Shown in pieces: positions 8,916-18,499 of a stretch of DNA of 64,000 nucleotides. The position numbers were made by a program, and so were the translations under genes. Location: NCBI GenBank assembly GCA_951812665.1, contig CATOST010000010.1, positions 1-64,000 on the forward strand. The letters run 5' to 3'. The notes beneath the pieces were generated by a model, which saw nothing but the letters and a program-made list of their open reading frames with translations, was not told the DNA's origin and ran no database searches. The number at the start of each line of letters is the position of its first letter. Position 1 is the first letter of the stretch. This stretch comes from an uncultured Acidobacteriota bacterium (lineage in GTDB: Bacteria > Acidobacteriota > UBA6911 > RPQK01 > JAJDTT01).

Positions 8916-10589
8916 TCAACCCCTTCCGCCCGGATAGTCCCAAGTCCCGGGAGTCCAGAACTTGGGGATGTGTTCCTCTTCCTTGGTGATGGTCTCGATC
9001 AGCGCCGGCCTCCCGCCGCGGGTCACCTCCAGTGCCTTGCGGATGGCGGGCGCCAGACCGTCGGGCGTGTCCACCCGCTCGGCGTGGGCCCCCAGCCCGC
9101 GGGCGACCCGGGCATACTCGCCGCTGAAGGCGTTGCTGCCCCAGTGCTTGGTGGCATAGGGCATGTGACTGGAATAGTGGGTCATGACGCCGTTGTTCAG
9201 GACGATATGGAGGGTCCCGATCCGGTTTCGGGCCGCGGTCTCCAAATCCAGGCCCGCCATTCCGAAAGCGGCGTCTCCCATGATGTGGATCACGTCCTTC
9301 TCGGGAGCCGCCATCTTGGCCCCCAGTGCCAGGCCCAGGCCGTAACCCAGCTGGGTGGACTTGCCCCATCCGATATAGCCGCGCGGGGTGACCGCGGGCC
9401 AGAAGGGCACCAACTGGTCCCGGGGAAAGCCCGAATCGTGGGTCGCGATGGTGTTGGCCGGATCCACGGCCCGGATCACCTCCCGGAAGACGCGGTAGGG
9501 ACTGATGGGGACCTCGTCCGATTCGAAATGGGGGCGCCACTCGGCTACGAAATCCGCCCTGACCCGGGCGATCTCCGCCGCCACGCCCCGCTCGTCCGCC
9601 CGTCCGCCGGAACCGATCTGGCGCTGAACTTCCTGGATGATCTGCCGCAGCACCACCTTGGCGTCGCCGATGGCGCCGTAGTCGACGCGGTGATCCTTGT
9701 TCAGGTCTTCGGGACAGTTGGTCAACTGGGCCAGGGGAACGCCCACCGGGACCGGCCCGTTGAAGACCGAATGGGTGAAACTGGTGCCGGCGCCCAGGAG
9801 GAAGTCGGTCTTCCGGAGAAAGTGGTCGACCATCTGCGTGCTGGTGTGGCCCGCCGTGCCCAGGGCCAGAGGATGGTTCTCGGGAAAGGCGCTCTTCCCG
9901 GCCAGGGAGGTGAGCACCGGAATCTGGATCAGCTCCGCCAGCTCCACCAACTCGGGCGTGGCCTCGGCGTAGAGAGAGCCCTGCCCGGCGTTGATGACGG
10001 GACAGTCGGCGGCCAACATGGCCCGGACCAGATCCCGGACCTCATCCGGGTCCGCCGCCGAGCGGTGCCTGCGAACGGGGGTGTAGTTCAGCTCGCCCGG
10101 ATACTCGTCGGTTCCCACGTCGTCGGGAATTTCCAGCAGGACCGGGCCGGGGCGTCCATGTTTGAGGAGAGTGAACGCATAGCGCAACATCTCGGGAATC
10201 CGCTCCACCATGTTGCAGTTCCGGGTGTACTTGGTGATTCCGTGGTACTGATCGCAAGAGGCGAAGTCGGGATGGACCTGCATCCTTCTCCCGGGAGCCC
10301 CTCCCGGGAAGAGGAGAATGGGCACCGAGTCGGCGAAGGCCTGGGCGACGCCGCCGTAGGCGTTCTCGGCTCCGGGGCCCCTCTGCATGGTGAACACGCC
10401 GATCTGGTTCCCGTTTCGAATACGGCTGAAACCGTCGGCCATGTTGACGCCGGCTCGTTCCTGCCGGGAGATGATGGGGCGGATGCCCTCCTTCGCCACG
10501 GCGTCGATGAGCTTCTGTTCGGGGAAGGCGGCGATCCATTCCACCCCTTCCAGCTTCAGGATCTTGGCGATCACGGAGTTACCGTTCAT
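8916..10589 (-). CDS. Thiamine diphosphate enzyme, acetolactate synthase-like
   Basis: 557 residues from ATG 10589, which has a strong Shine-Dalgarno (AAGGAGA) 6 bp upstream; an open frame runs further upstream to 10691 but has no support. PYR domain 1-170 with the cofactor-activating Glu in ISRQERAGVNMADGF, central domain about 185-320, and a C-terminal PP domain with GDAAFGMAGLDLE and LNNG (the GDG-x-NN thiamine diphosphate/Mg site, here GDA). The family covers acetolactate synthase, oxalyl-CoA decarboxylase, sulfoacetaldehyde acetyltransferase and others; this sequence is not a canonical IlvB. Its start overlaps the end of the alpha/beta hydrolase gene by 11 bp, and the glycosidase-like gene follows by 6 bp, so the three probably form one catabolic transcript. 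Confidence 0.83.
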   Translation of the reverse strand: MNGNSVIAKILKLEGVEWIAAFPEQKLIDAVAKEGIRPIISRQERAGVNMADGFSRIRNGNQIGVFTMQRGPGAENAYGGVAQAFADSVPILLFPGGAPGRRMQVHPDFASCDQYHGITKYTRNCNMVERIPEMLRYAFTLLKHGRPGPVLLEIPDDVGTDEYPGELNYTPVRRHRSAADPDEVRDLVRAMLAADCPVINAGQGSLYAEATPELVELAELIQIPVLTSLAGKSAFPENHPLALGTAGHTSTQMVDHFLRKTDFLLGAGTSFTHSVFNGPVPVGVPLAQLTNCPEDLNKDHRVDYGAIGDAKVVLRQIIQEVQRQIGSGGRADERGVAAEIARVRADFVAEWRPHFESDEVPISPYRVFREVIRAVDPANTIATHDSGFPRDQLVPFWPAVTPRGYIGWGKSTQLGYGLGLALGAKMAAPEKDVIHIMGDAAFGMAGLDLETAARNRIGTLHIVLNNGVMTHYSSHMPYATKHWGSNAFSGEYARVARGLGAHAERVDTPDGLAPAIRKALEVTRGGRPALIETITKEEEHIPKFWTPGTWDYPGGRG

Positions 10590-11454
10590 TGAATGTCTCC
10601 TTCTCTTCTTGAAACGCCTGTCGTAGAAGCCAACTTGCGGCCCGGCGGTAACCGCCCTCCGGAACCCGATGGCCATCCGCAGGTTCGACATGGAGTTGGG
10701 CCTCTGTTCCGGTCCTCAAGGAAGCCGCAGCCCGGCTCACTGCCAGGACCAGATCCATCGCCGCTCCGGTGCCGACCCGTTCGTCCTGGTGACCGATGAT
10801 GATCCAGAGATTCCGGGCCGCCAGCTCTTCGGCCTTCGTCACCAAGGCGAGAGAGCGGGTCAACGGATCGTCTTCCAGATCCTGGAACTCGCGCAAGGCG
10901 GCGAGATCGGTGACGGGGGCGAAAGCGGCGACGGCACGGACCCGAGAATCCGCCGCTCCCAGATGCATGGCGGCGAATCCCCCGCGGGAGGTGCCCGATG
11001 CCAGGATCCGTCCCGGATCCGACAGCCCTTCCTCGATGAGGGCATCCAGAACTTCGCGCGCCCGGCTCACGAAGCCGGCCATGGGGTCCTCCCGCTGCCG
11101 CACACGGTCGCTCCAACCCTTCAGTCCCTGCGGTTCCCCGGCCCGAATCTCCCGTCCATGATCGGGAAGGTCCAGGGAAACACAGCGGAACCCGTGCTCC
11201 ATGAGCCGGGAACAACAACTGCTGTAGATGGGATGGGTCAGGCTGTCTTCCATCGAACCGGCGAAGACGAAGAGCGTCGGGGCGGGACCGCCGGAGCCAC
11301 CCGCCAAGTGGCGATAGCGAACACCTCCGGCAGTCTCAGCCAGGACGGGAACTGCCGCGGCCGTGGACGTCTGACGATTCGGAGATCCCTGGGAACGGGG
11401 CATGAGATTCGTGAAAGAAATCGACGTCAGCAGGAGTACGGCCCCAACCCGCAT
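10579..11454 (-). CDS. Exported alpha/beta hydrolase (dienelactone hydrolase/peptidase S9-like)
   Basis: 291 residues from ATG 11454, chosen because it begins a good signal peptide (MRVGAVLLLTSISFTNL); the frame is open to 11505. The fold is seen in the TLFVFAGSMED strand with oxyanion region, the nucleophile elbow ASGTSRGGFAAMHLG (Ser of GTSRGG), the acid in IIGHQDERVGTG and the His in PADGHRVPEGG near the C-terminus. These form a complete Ser-Asp-His triad. Substrate unknown; esterase or acyl-peptidase activity are both possible. Its 3' end overlaps the thiamine diphosphate enzyme start by 11 bp. Confidence 0.78.
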   Translation of the reverse strand: MRVGAVLLLTSISFTNLMPRSQGSPNRQTSTAAAVPVLAETAGGVRYRHLAGGSGGPAPTLFVFAGSMEDSLTHPIYSSCCSRLMEHGFRCVSLDLPDHGREIRAGEPQGLKGWSDRVRQREDPMAGFVSRAREVLDALIEEGLSDPGRILASGTSRGGFAAMHLGAADSRVRAVAAFAPVTDLAALREFQDLEDDPLTRSLALVTKAEELAARNLWIIIGHQDERVGTGAAMDLVLAVSRAAASLRTGTEAQLHVEPADGHRVPEGGYRRAASWLLRQAFQEEKETFNER

Positions 11455-11872
11455 GAAGTGTCCCCAGTGGCCAAGGATGGACGCTTCCGGATGAAAACGC
11501 GCCACTTCGGCGCCGCACCCATCGGGGTCATTATCCGGGGGTCCGGTGAGGCGGTCAACCGTTCGGGCGGAGGACTTGAGCTGTTCCCCTAACGGTTCCG
11601 AGACTGGGGAGTGGGACAGGCTGGAGCAAGGGCGGGGTCAAAGGAGTCCGGTTCCGCTGGAACGAACGGATCGGCGCGACCATATCAGCCCGTGGCAAAA
11701 GTCGTCACGGCATTCGACCGTCCCTGCATTCCGGCGGGCGCAGGAACGCTCTCGGTGCTCGCGCGACTTTCACCACGGACTGATATCCAACAGAGCGGAA
11801 CTATCGAGCCTCCCGCTTTCTCAAGATTCGGGGGCTGCAAGCCCCCGCTCCCATGATGCGGCTCAGTTTTTC
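11455..11872. other. Intergenic region with repeat elements
   Basis: No convincing gene lies in these 418 bp. It contains the upstream region of the hydrolase gene, one copy of the dispersed repeat (11693-11782) and a GC hairpin with a 7-bp stem, GGGGGCT-GCA-AGCCCCC, at 11830-11846 followed by GCTCC, the same trailer seen after other hairpin repeats in this window. Short open frames here have no ribosome-binding site or recognisable protein pattern. Confidence 0.6.
11693..11782 (+). repeat. Dispersed repeat, short copy
   Basis: About 90 bp that matches, in inverse orientation, the element at 57895-58045. Shared blocks include TGGCAAAAGTCG, CACGGCATTCGACCGTCCCT, GCGCAGGAACG, TCTCGGTGCTCGCG and ACTTTCACCACGGACTG. 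Relative to the long copy this one lacks 61 bp; the gap falls exactly between two CCGGCGG direct repeats present in the long copy. There is no transposase nearby, so it would have to move in trans. Confidence 0.8.
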
Positions 11873-11977
11873 TTATGTAGCGAATAGTTTGACATAGATC
11901 AGAGCCATCGCGGCCGCCAGCACGGTGCCCGCGGCGAGGGCGCCAAGAACCGTAGCTTTCGTCGGCAACTGCTTCAT
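11873..11977 (-). CDS. Small single-pass membrane protein
   Basis: 34 residues from ATG 11977, preceded by GGAGA at a suitable distance. A short basic N-terminus (MKQLPTKATV) is followed by one hydrophobic helix (LGALAAGTVLAAAMALIYV) and KLFAT. The preceding small gene ends 33 bp upstream on the same strand. Function unknown. Size makes this uncertain, but the start signals and clean transmembrane pattern support it. Confidence 0.45.
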   Translation of the reverse strand: MKQLPTKATVLGALAAGTVLAAAMALIYVKLFAT

Positions 11978-12009
11978 CGCCGTCTCCGGGACAACGGGGA
12001 CGCACCCGA

Positions 12010-12303
12010 TCAATCGGCTTTGATACCCATGTTGGTGAACGTGCAATGGATCATGGAGCCGATGTTCCCCGTAGGATCGTCGATCAGAACGACCTTGTAT
12101 GAACGCTCGTCCCAGGCGCAATACATGGATGCCGGGAGGCCGTCCAACCGATTCCAGGACCGAAAAAAGCCGATGGTCACCTTCCAGACACTCTTCTCGT
12201 TGTCGAACACCACCTCTTCCACACCCACGTGACTGATGTCTTCCCCGGCAAAGAACTCGGCAACGCAGTGCCGTGCCTTTTCCACTGCTTCCCTTACGTC
12301 CAT
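12010..12303 (-). CDS. Small hypothetical protein
   Basis: 97 residues from ATG 12303, chosen because GGAGG lies 5 bp upstream; ATG 12321 would add six residues. It is soluble with no signal peptide: an N-terminal helix (MDVREAVEKARHCVAEFF), then beta-rich sequence (VEEVVFDNEKSVWKVTIGFF and SYKVVLIDDPTG). The pattern of helix plus strands with a W-K-V-T-I-G-F core resembles small cystatin-like or PepSY-like folds, without a firm match. Likely cotranscribed with the 34-residue membrane protein. Confidence 0.6.
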   Translation of the reverse strand: MDVREAVEKARHCVAEFFAGEDISHVGVEEVVFDNEKSVWKVTIGFFRSWNRLDGLPASMYCAWDERSYKVVLIDDPTGNIGSMIHCTFTNMGIKAD

Positions 12304-12454
12304 TCGGACCTCCAGTTCCATGATCCCCACTTTCTCTGCTCCAGCACCGTTTAGACCTACCCTTACCTCAACGCCGCCGACACAAAAACCACTAGCTCGA
12401 GATCTTCACGTATGGCCCATCTCCGAGGCGGCGTAGTAGACTGGTTTCCTGGAA

Positions 12455-14953
12455 ATGCGGTCATTGGGCGCCCTGAATTCCATCTATCCCCCGGAGCGGG
12501 TCCTTTCGGGCCCGGCCCAGGTGGCCCCCTATGAATCGGATGCGCTGACGGTGTTTCGAGAGCGGCCACTGGCGGTGGTCCTGGCCGAGTCCCAGGAAGA
12601 GGTGATCGAGACGGTGCGCCTCTGCTACCGGGAGAACCTTCCCTTCGTGGCGCGTGGGAGCGGCACCAGCCTCTCGGGGGGATCGCTCCCGATCCGGGAG
12701 GGCATCATCATCGGTCTCAACCGCCTCAACCGGGTCCTGGAGTTGGATCCGGCCGAGCGGTGCGCCGTGGTGGAGCCGGGAGTCATCAACCTGGACCTGA
12801 GCGCGCTGGGAGCTCCCCACGGGCTCTACTACGCCCCCGATCCCTCGAGCCAGTCCATCTGCACCATCGGCGGGAACGTGGCCTTCAACTCCGGCGGAGC
12901 CCACTGCCTGCGCCACGGCATGACCAGCAACCATGTCCTGGGTCTGAAGGCGGTGCTGCCGGACGGCGCGGTGGTGGAGTTGGGGAGCAAGAGCCTGGAG
13001 GGGGTGGGACCGGACCTCACCGGGTTCTTCGTCGGTTCGGAGGGGCTCTTCGGCATCGCTCTGGAGATCACGGTTCGACTCATTCCCAAGCCCGAGTCGT
13101 ACAAGACGATCCTGGCCGCCTACAGCAGCCTGGAAGCTGCCGGGGACGCCGTGACTCAGGTGGTGGCTACGGGACTCCTCCCGGGCGCCATGGAGATCAT
13201 GGACCATCTGGCCATCGAGGCGGCTGAAGCCGCAGTCCATGCCGGCTACCCACTAGCAGCCACGGCACTGCTCATCGTGGAACTGGAAGGGGAAGCCGCC
13301 GAGGTGGAAGCCGAGTTCCAGCTCCTGGAACCGGTGATTCAGGCTTCGGGGGCCTTCGAGATCCGTGTCGCCCGAGATGAGGGGGAACGACTCCGGATCT
13401 GGAAGGGACGCAAGAGTGCGTTCTCGGCGGTGGGACGGCTCAGCCCCGACTATATCGTCCAGGACGGGGTGGTTCCCCGGAAGCAACTGGGGTCGTCCCT
13501 GGCCGAAATCGAGATGCTGGGACGGAAGCATGGGATCCGGGTGGCCAACGTCTTTCACGCCGGAGACGGAAATCTCCATCCCCTGATCCTGTTCGACGGC
13601 ACCGAGGCGGGCGCCCTGGAGAAGGCGGAGGAATTGGCCGGAGACATCCTGCAGATGTGCATCCGCAGGGGGGGCTCCATCACCGGGGAGCACGGCGTGG
13701 GCATGGAGAAGCGCGAGTACCTGGCCCACATGTTCGCACCCACCGACATGGAGGTCATGAAGCGGCTGCGGCGGTCCATCGACCCGCTGGAGATCGCCAA
13801 TCGGCGCAAGATGTTCCCTGACGAGAACGGGCACGGGCGCGTCCCGGACCCTGAGATCACCCCTTCGACCGGCCTGGCGCGGACGGCCGTGAGACCCGAA
13901 TCGTTCCAGGACGTGCAGCAGGCCGTCGCGGACCACGCTCGCATCCGGCCGCGCGGCGGTGGCACCAAGCCGGCTCTTTCCCAGCCGCCCGAGGGGATTG
14001 TCTCCCTGGACCTGAGAGGTTTGTCCGGCATCGTGGAGTACGAGCCGGAGGAGTACACCTTCACGGCTCTGGCGGGTACTCCAGTAGCCGAAATCCAGGA
14101 GAGATTGGCGCAGGAGGGGCAGTACCTGCCCTTCGATCCAGTGATGGTCCAGGCCGGAGCCACTCTCGGGGGAACGGTGGCGGCGGGGACCGGTGGCTCC
14201 GGACGTTACCGGTACGGCGGCATCCGCGACTTCCTCCTGGGGATCCGGTTCGTCAGCGGCCGCGCCGAGCTGGTGCGAGGCGGCAGTCGGGTGGTCAAGA
14301 ACGCCGCCGGGTTCGATCTTCCCAAGCTCATGGTCGGCAGCCTGGGAAGGTTGGGAGTCCTGGTCGAAATGACGCTCAAGGTCTTCCCCCTTGCACAGCG
14401 CTGGCTGACCCTGGAAGTGGAACTGCCCGACCTCTCGCAGGCTCTGGAGGCCATACGTCGGCTGCGGGCTGCTCCCCTGGACTTGGCCGCCGTGGATCTG
14501 GAGGCTCCGGGGCGACTGCTGATACGGGTTGGAGGTCGGAGCGAGTCGGTCTCCGGTCGTCTGGTCCGGGTTCGAGAGCTGGTGGGGCAGGGGGTGGAAC
14601 TACGGGGGCAGGAGGAGCAGGACCATTGGGATGAGGTCCGGGAATTCGACTGGGTCCCGGCCGATTGGAACCTGATGAAGGTGCCTATGACCACCGGGAA
14701 AATAGCCGATTTGGAAAAGAATCTGAAGTCCATCCCGTGCCGTACAAACTACTGCGCCGGCGGCAGCCTGGCCTGGCTGGCCTGGTCCGGGCCATTGGAC
14801 CCCGTGGACCGGGCGTTGGCCCATCTGGGTCTCACCGGCCTCCTTCTACGGGGAAACGGAGACACCGCCCGCCCGGGGCGCAGGCAAGACCGGGTCTTCT
14901 CCGAAAGGATCCGGAACGCGCTGGATCCGGAGGGGCGTTTTTCGGAGGTATAG
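12455..14953 (+). CDS. glcDE: Glycolate oxidase, GlcD-GlcE fusion (two FAD-binding modules)
   Basis: 832 residues. The first 450 or so are a complete GlcD-type FAD-linked oxidase: PCMH FAD-binding domain at 35-215 ([16 protein letters not shown] and [20 protein letters not shown]) and FAD-oxidase C-terminal domain to about 450 ([17 protein letters not shown] and [18 protein letters not shown]). From about 465 a second PCMH domain follows that matches GlcE ([48 protein letters not shown]). In most bacteria these are separate subunits; here they are one chain. The enzyme oxidises glycolate (or D-lactate-like hydroxyacids) to glyoxylate with GlcF carrying electrons. The stop codon directly abuts the GTG start of glcF, so translation should be coupled. 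Confidence 0.9.
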   Translation: MRSLGALNSIYPPERVLSGPAQVAPYESDALTVFRERPLAVVLAESQEEVIETVRLCYRENLPFVARGSGTSLSGGSLPIREGIIIGLNRLNRVLELDPAERCAVVEPGVINLDLSALGAPHGLYYAPDPSSQSICTIGGNVAFNSGGAHCLRHGMTSNHVLGLKAVLPDGAVVELGSKSLEGVGPDLTGFFVGSEGLFGIALEITVRLIPKPESYKTILAAYSSLEAAGDAVTQVVATGLLPGAMEIMDHLAIEAAEAAVHAGYPLAATALLIVELEGEAAEVEAEFQLLEPVIQASGAFEIRVARDEGERLRIWKGRKSAFSAVGRLSPDYIVQDGVVPRKQLGSSLAEIEMLGRKHGIRVANVFHAGDGNLHPLILFDGTEAGALEKAEELAGDILQMCIRRGGSITGEHGVGMEKREYLAHMFAPTDMEVMKRLRRSIDPLEIANRRKMFPDENGHGRVPDPEITPSTGLARTAVRPESFQDVQQAVADHARIRPRGGGTKPALSQPPEGIVSLDLRGLSGIVEYEPEEYTFTALAGTPVAEIQERLAQEGQYLPFDPVMVQAGATLGGTVAAGTGGSGRYRYGGIRDFLLGIRFVSGRAELVRGGSRVVKNAAGFDLPKLMVGSLGRLGVLVEMTLKVFPLAQRWLTLEVELPDLSQALEAIRRLRAAPLDLAAVDLEAPGRLLIRVGGRSESVSGRLVRVRELVGQGVELRGQEEQDHWDEVREFDWVPADWNLMKVPMTTGKIADLEKNLKSIPCRTNYCAGGSLAWLAWSGPLDPVDRALAHLGLTGLLLRGNGDTARPGRRQDRVFSERIRNALDPEGRFSEV

Positions 14954-16216
14954 GTGCAACACGGCATCGATGCAGAACGATATGGGCCCCAGGGCGATGC
15001 CATGGCCCGCCAGGTGAAGACGTGCGTGCACTGCGGCTTCTGTCTGCCGGTCTGTCCCACTTACAAGGACCTGGGCCAGGAGATGGACTCACCCCGCGGA
15101 CGCATCCTGCTGATGAAGGAGATGCTGGAGGGGAGCCTCGAAATGGAGGAAGGTCTCCCCTACGTGGACAAGTGCCTGGGCTGCATGGCGTGTGTCACCG
15201 CCTGCCCTTCGGGGGTCGAGTACGGCGAGTTGCTGACGCCGTTTCGCGCGCTGGCCCGGGACCGGGTCAAGGGGACTCTGCTGGATCGCCTGACCCGCCT
15301 CAGCTTTCGACTGCTCCTGCCCTTCCCTCGCCGGTTCCGAGCCGCCGCATATCTGGGCCGTCTGGCTCGCCCGTTCGCCGGGATGCTTCCGGATCGGATG
15401 GCCTCCATGTTGGAGCTGCTGCCCCGGACCCTGCCGGCTTCTCGTCCGCTTCCGTCCGTTTACCCGGCCCAAGGGAGGCACCGGGCTCGCGTCGCCTTGT
15501 TGTCGGGTTGCGTGCAGCAGGTGCTGTCGCCGGCGATCAACTGGGCCACGCTAAGGATTCTGGCTCGAAACGGCGTGGAAGTGATGGTGCCGGCCAGCCA
15601 GGGGTGTTGCGGCGCCCTGTCGCTGCACAACGGCGACGCCGATCAAGCTCGGCGGTTGGCGGCCCACAATTTCGAAGCCTTGCCCACCGACGTGGACGCC
15701 ATCATCACCAACGCCGCCGGTTGCGGGTCCGGGATCAAGGAGTACCCGCTGCTGTTCCGGGACGACAGCCTGGAAGAGGAGGCACGCCGCTTTTCGGCTC
15801 GGGTCCGGGACGTGAGCGTATTCTTGGACGAGCTCGGCTTGGAACGGGATCCTCCGCCCCTGCCTGCGGCAATGAAGGTCGCCTACCACGACGCCTGCCA
15901 CCTGGCCCACGCCCAAGGCATCCGATCGGCGCCCCGGAAACTCCTGAAAAGGATTCCGAATCTGACCCTGATGGAGCTGATGGATGGGGAAACCTGCTGC
16001 GGCTCGGCGGGGACCTACAATCTGGAACAACCGGAGATCGCAAACCGCTTGGGAGCAAACAAGACAGACGTCATCGAGCGATTGCAGCCGGATGCGGTGG
16101 CCGCCGGGAACGTCGGTTGCCTGATGCAGATCGAGAGCCACCTGAAGCGGCGGAACAGTCCGCTACCTGTACTCCATACGGTCGAGTTGCTGGATCGAGC
16201 TTACGAATCAGGGTGA
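14954..16216 (+). CDS. glcF: Glycolate oxidase iron-sulfur subunit GlcF
   Basis: 420 residues from GTG 14954, immediately after the TAG of glcDE. Two [4Fe-4S] motifs lie near the N-terminus, CVHCGFCLPVCPT (about 20-32) and CLGCMACVTACP (about 75-86). Two cysteine-rich CCG domains follow, with GCCGALSLHNG, YHDACHLAHAQGIR and ETCCGSAGTYNL. This is the full GlcF/heterodisulfide-reductase-like layout and length. It passes electrons from the FAD modules to the quinone pool at the inner membrane face. Confidence 0.92.
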   Translation: MQHGIDAERYGPQGDAMARQVKTCVHCGFCLPVCPTYKDLGQEMDSPRGRILLMKEMLEGSLEMEEGLPYVDKCLGCMACVTACPSGVEYGELLTPFRALARDRVKGTLLDRLTRLSFRLLLPFPRRFRAAAYLGRLARPFAGMLPDRMASMLELLPRTLPASRPLPSVYPAQGRHRARVALLSGCVQQVLSPAINWATLRILARNGVEVMVPASQGCCGALSLHNGDADQARRLAAHNFEALPTDVDAIITNAAGCGSGIKEYPLLFRDDSLEEEARRFSARVRDVSVFLDELGLERDPPPLPAAMKVAYHDACHLAHAQGIRSAPRKLLKRIPNLTLMELMDGETCCGSAGTYNLEQPEIANRLGANKTDVIERLQPDAVAAGNVGCLMQIESHLKRRNSPLPVLHTVELLDRAYESG

Positions 16217-16280
16217 CTCAACGACCGCATCGGATCCTGATACGGCAGAGTGGCTGACTGTCGGGAGAAAGGAAGAAATG

Positions 16281-16613
16281 TCACGCTACGGTGCCGCGTC
16301 CGGTCCCGACGAAGAACTCCCGCAGCACGTCGAGAGTCCCCTCGATCCGGCCCATACGGTCCCGCAGGTCACTGGTTTGCGACTCCATTCGGTCCCGCAG
16401 GTCGTTGGTTTGCGACTCCAAGCCGTCAATTCTCGCGGCCAAGCGAGACTCCACGCCTTCAATTCTCCCGGTCAGGCGAGACTCCATCCGGTCCATCCGG
16501 GACCCGAACCGGGATTCCATCTCCACGCGCTGGTTGCAAATCGTGCGGGCCGTGAAAAGGAACCCCAAGATCACAATAGCGGGCGTGATCCACTGGGCTA
16601 GTTCACTCGGCAT
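16281..16613 (-). CDS. Small membrane-anchored coiled-coil protein
   Basis: 110 residues from ATG 16613 with GAGGAA upstream. An N-terminal transmembrane helix (WITPAIVILGFLFTART) is followed by a long heptad-like helix containing near-repeats of 11 and 14 residues (RMDRMESRLTGRIEGVESRL, then SQTNDLRDRME and SQTSDLRDRMG). It ends with GRIEGTLDVLREFF. The tandem DLRDRM repeat also appears as a direct DNA repeat. It resembles the two small ORFs at 18247-18643 in layout. Function unknown. Confidence 0.65.
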   Translation of the reverse strand: MPSELAQWITPAIVILGFLFTARTICNQRVEMESRFGSRMDRMESRLTGRIEGVESRLAARIDGLESQTNDLRDRMESQTSDLRDRMGRIEGTLDVLREFFVGTGRGTVA

Positions 16614-16710
16614 CGGTTCCTCGTGAGAAGGGAACAGTCATTGCATTCCCCGCCGGGAACTTGCCCGGAGCCCTACGTTGAAAATCTCCTTACTCCCTGT
16701 CCCTCAATAG

Positions 16711-16789
16711 ACTATAACGCTTCAACCACGGAATCTGCGATGATGCCAGCCGAAAACACGCCAACCCGGAGGTTGGACCTTTTTGAACG
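16711..16789 (+). repeat. Left copy of short direct repeat flanking the S8 peptidase region
   Basis: TAACGCTTCAACCACGGAAT followed about 50 bp later by ACCCGGAGGTTGGACCTTTT. The same two blocks in the same order and spacing occur at 18721-18804. The hairpin part pairs as CCAACC-CGGA-GGTTGG here and as CCAGCC-CGGA-GGCTGG in the other copy, a compensatory change. Confidence 0.65.
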
Positions 16790-16869
16790 TCGAACGAAGA
16801 GAGGACAGTCACTTGCTTCCTCTTGGTATCATCCAATGGCACCAACCCAACACGTAGAGGAGCTATGTC

Positions 16870-18093
16870 GTGACAAGCTACATCATTTTGAAAGATGCCA
16901 ATTCGGGACGGCGTCGAAGCTGGTTCGAAGGTCGGCAAAGCGTAGGCGGAGTGGCGTCCCTCGGCGGGGTGTCGAGTGTGTCCGGGGACATGCCGCCGGA
17001 ACCGGAAGTGAGCGTGGAACACCTGGAACCACAAGACCTGCGGGAAGCGACGCGTGACCCAGGGATTCTGGATTTGGCGCGGACCATGCCGACACGTTTG
17101 ATTGCACCGATGGCCTCCGACACGGTGGCAACGAAAGGGCCGACTTGGGGGATTCAGGCCGTAGGGGCTGACAAGAGCCCCGCCGATGGGCGAGAGGTTC
17201 TGGTTTGCGTTCTGGACACCGGCATTGACGCCGATCATCAGGCCTTTGCGGGGGTCGATCTGGTGCAGCGGGATTTCACCGGAACGGGCAATGGCGATGT
17301 GCAGGGGCACGGCACCCATTGTGCGGGCACGATCTTCGGACGCGACGTGGACGGCACGCGAATCGGAGTGGCGCCGGGAGTGAGCCGAGCACTGATCGGC
17401 AAGGTGTTGGACGATAAAGGCGGGGGCGAATCGGACAGGCTGTTCAACGCAATATTGTGGGCTTCGTCCTTGAATGCAAAGGTCCTCTCGATGTCACTCG
17501 GCTTCGATTTCCCCGGCCTGAGCAAGAAGCTGGCGGATAGGGGATACCCGGTGGACCTGGCGACCTCCATCGCGCTGGAGGGATATAGGGCCAATCTGCG
17601 GGTATTTGACAACCTGATGGACTTGATTGCCAGTAAGGCAGCATTCAATGGCGGAATGGTCATCGTTGCGGCCTCGGGAAACGAGAGCAAGCGCCAGAAA
17701 AATCCGAAGTATGAGGTCAGCGCGTCGGTACCGGCGGCAGCCAAGGGAATCGTGTCGGTGGGAGCACTCGGTGAAGCCGGCGACGGGTTGAACGTGGCGG
17801 ATTTTTCCAACACCAACCCGCTGCTGAGCGCCCCCGGGGTCAATGTGGTGTCGGCGCAAGCCGGAGGCGGACTGGTATCGCTCCAAGGGACTTCGATGGC
17901 CTGTCCCCATGCGGCCGGTGTCGCGGCTCTGTGGTGGCAGAGAGTGAAGGAGGAAGCCAGTATACCGGCAACCGCGAGCGCGGTGGTGACCCGTATGCGC
18001 GCCACCTGCCGGACCGATGTATTCCGAGCCGGGGTCGACATGCTGGACCGCGGTGACGGGCTGGTTCAGGCGCCTGTCGCATCGGGTGCCTGA
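16870..18093 (+). CDS. Subtilisin-like serine peptidase (S8 family)
   Basis: 407 residues from GTG 16870, which has AGAGGAG 7 bp upstream. All S8 catalytic motifs are present: Asp in LVCVLDTGIDADHQ (about 117), His in GHGTHCAGTIFG (about 155), the oxyanion Asn in IVAASGNES and Ser in LQGTSMACPHAAGVAA (about 342). There is no signal peptide, so an internal or specially exported peptidase is possible. About 90 residues precede the catalytic domain, perhaps a propeptide. The gene is flanked by short direct repeats and surrounded by small ORFs and repeat remnants, and its neighbours on both sides are unrelated, so it may have been acquired. Confidence 0.9.
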   Translation: MTSYIILKDANSGRRRSWFEGRQSVGGVASLGGVSSVSGDMPPEPEVSVEHLEPQDLREATRDPGILDLARTMPTRLIAPMASDTVATKGPTWGIQAVGADKSPADGREVLVCVLDTGIDADHQAFAGVDLVQRDFTGTGNGDVQGHGTHCAGTIFGRDVDGTRIGVAPGVSRALIGKVLDDKGGGESDRLFNAILWASSLNAKVLSMSLGFDFPGLSKKLADRGYPVDLATSIALEGYRANLRVFDNLMDLIASKAAFNGGMVIVAASGNESKRQKNPKYEVSASVPAAAKGIVSVGALGEAGDGLNVADFSNTNPLLSAPGVNVVSAQAGGGLVSLQGTSMACPHAAGVAALWWQRVKEEASIPATASAVVTRMRATCRTDVFRAGVDMLDRGDGLVQAPVASGA

Positions 18094-18246
18094 GCGTACG
18101 CCCGTGTAAACCCTGCTCCCGAGACGCGTAATAGTTCCCGGACCAGAGAAGGGGAGAGTCACTTTTTCCGCGTCGGGCAGTCTCACAAGACTGGAGAGGA
18201 CGCCGTTTCCCCGATTTGCAAGCTCCGCGCATGCGGTTGATCGAAG

Positions 18247-18435
18247 TCAACGAAGGGGTCCTGGAGTGACTCCAATCCGAATCCCCAGACTCCCCTTGAT
18301 ATGGCCCATATCGATCTCTACGTTACGGAGCCTCTCATCAATTTTTTGAATTCTGTGGTCAATGCTATTGAGATTCCATCCGCCCGCACTCAGCAAAAGA
18401 AGAAGTACAACCCGGAAAATCCAGTTCACATTCAA
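18247..18435 (-). CDS. Small membrane protein with coiled coil
   Basis: About 62 residues if started at TTG 18435 (GTG 18429 is an alternative); a longer open frame to 18549 overlaps another small ORF and lacks start signals. A hydrophobic helix (WIFRVVLLLLLSAGGW) is followed by an amphipathic helix (IDHRIQKIDERLRNVEIDMG and HIKGSLG). It has the same order as the 110-residue protein at 16281-16613, whose end is also R-IEG-L. Function unknown. Confidence 0.45.
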   Translation of the reverse strand: MNVNWIFRVVLLLLLSAGGWNLNSIDHRIQKIDERLRNVEIDMGHIKGSLGIRIGVTPGPLR

Positions 18436-18499
18436 TCCCCCACCGGTTTCCCGGTGAGAAGAACAAGCCCTCTTCCCTGAGTCCGGATCCTTCAGGAGT

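Noticed and set aside
8439-10592. Plus-strand frame opposite the thiamine diphosphate gene
   Set aside because: The minus-strand frame has complete family motifs; this one has none.
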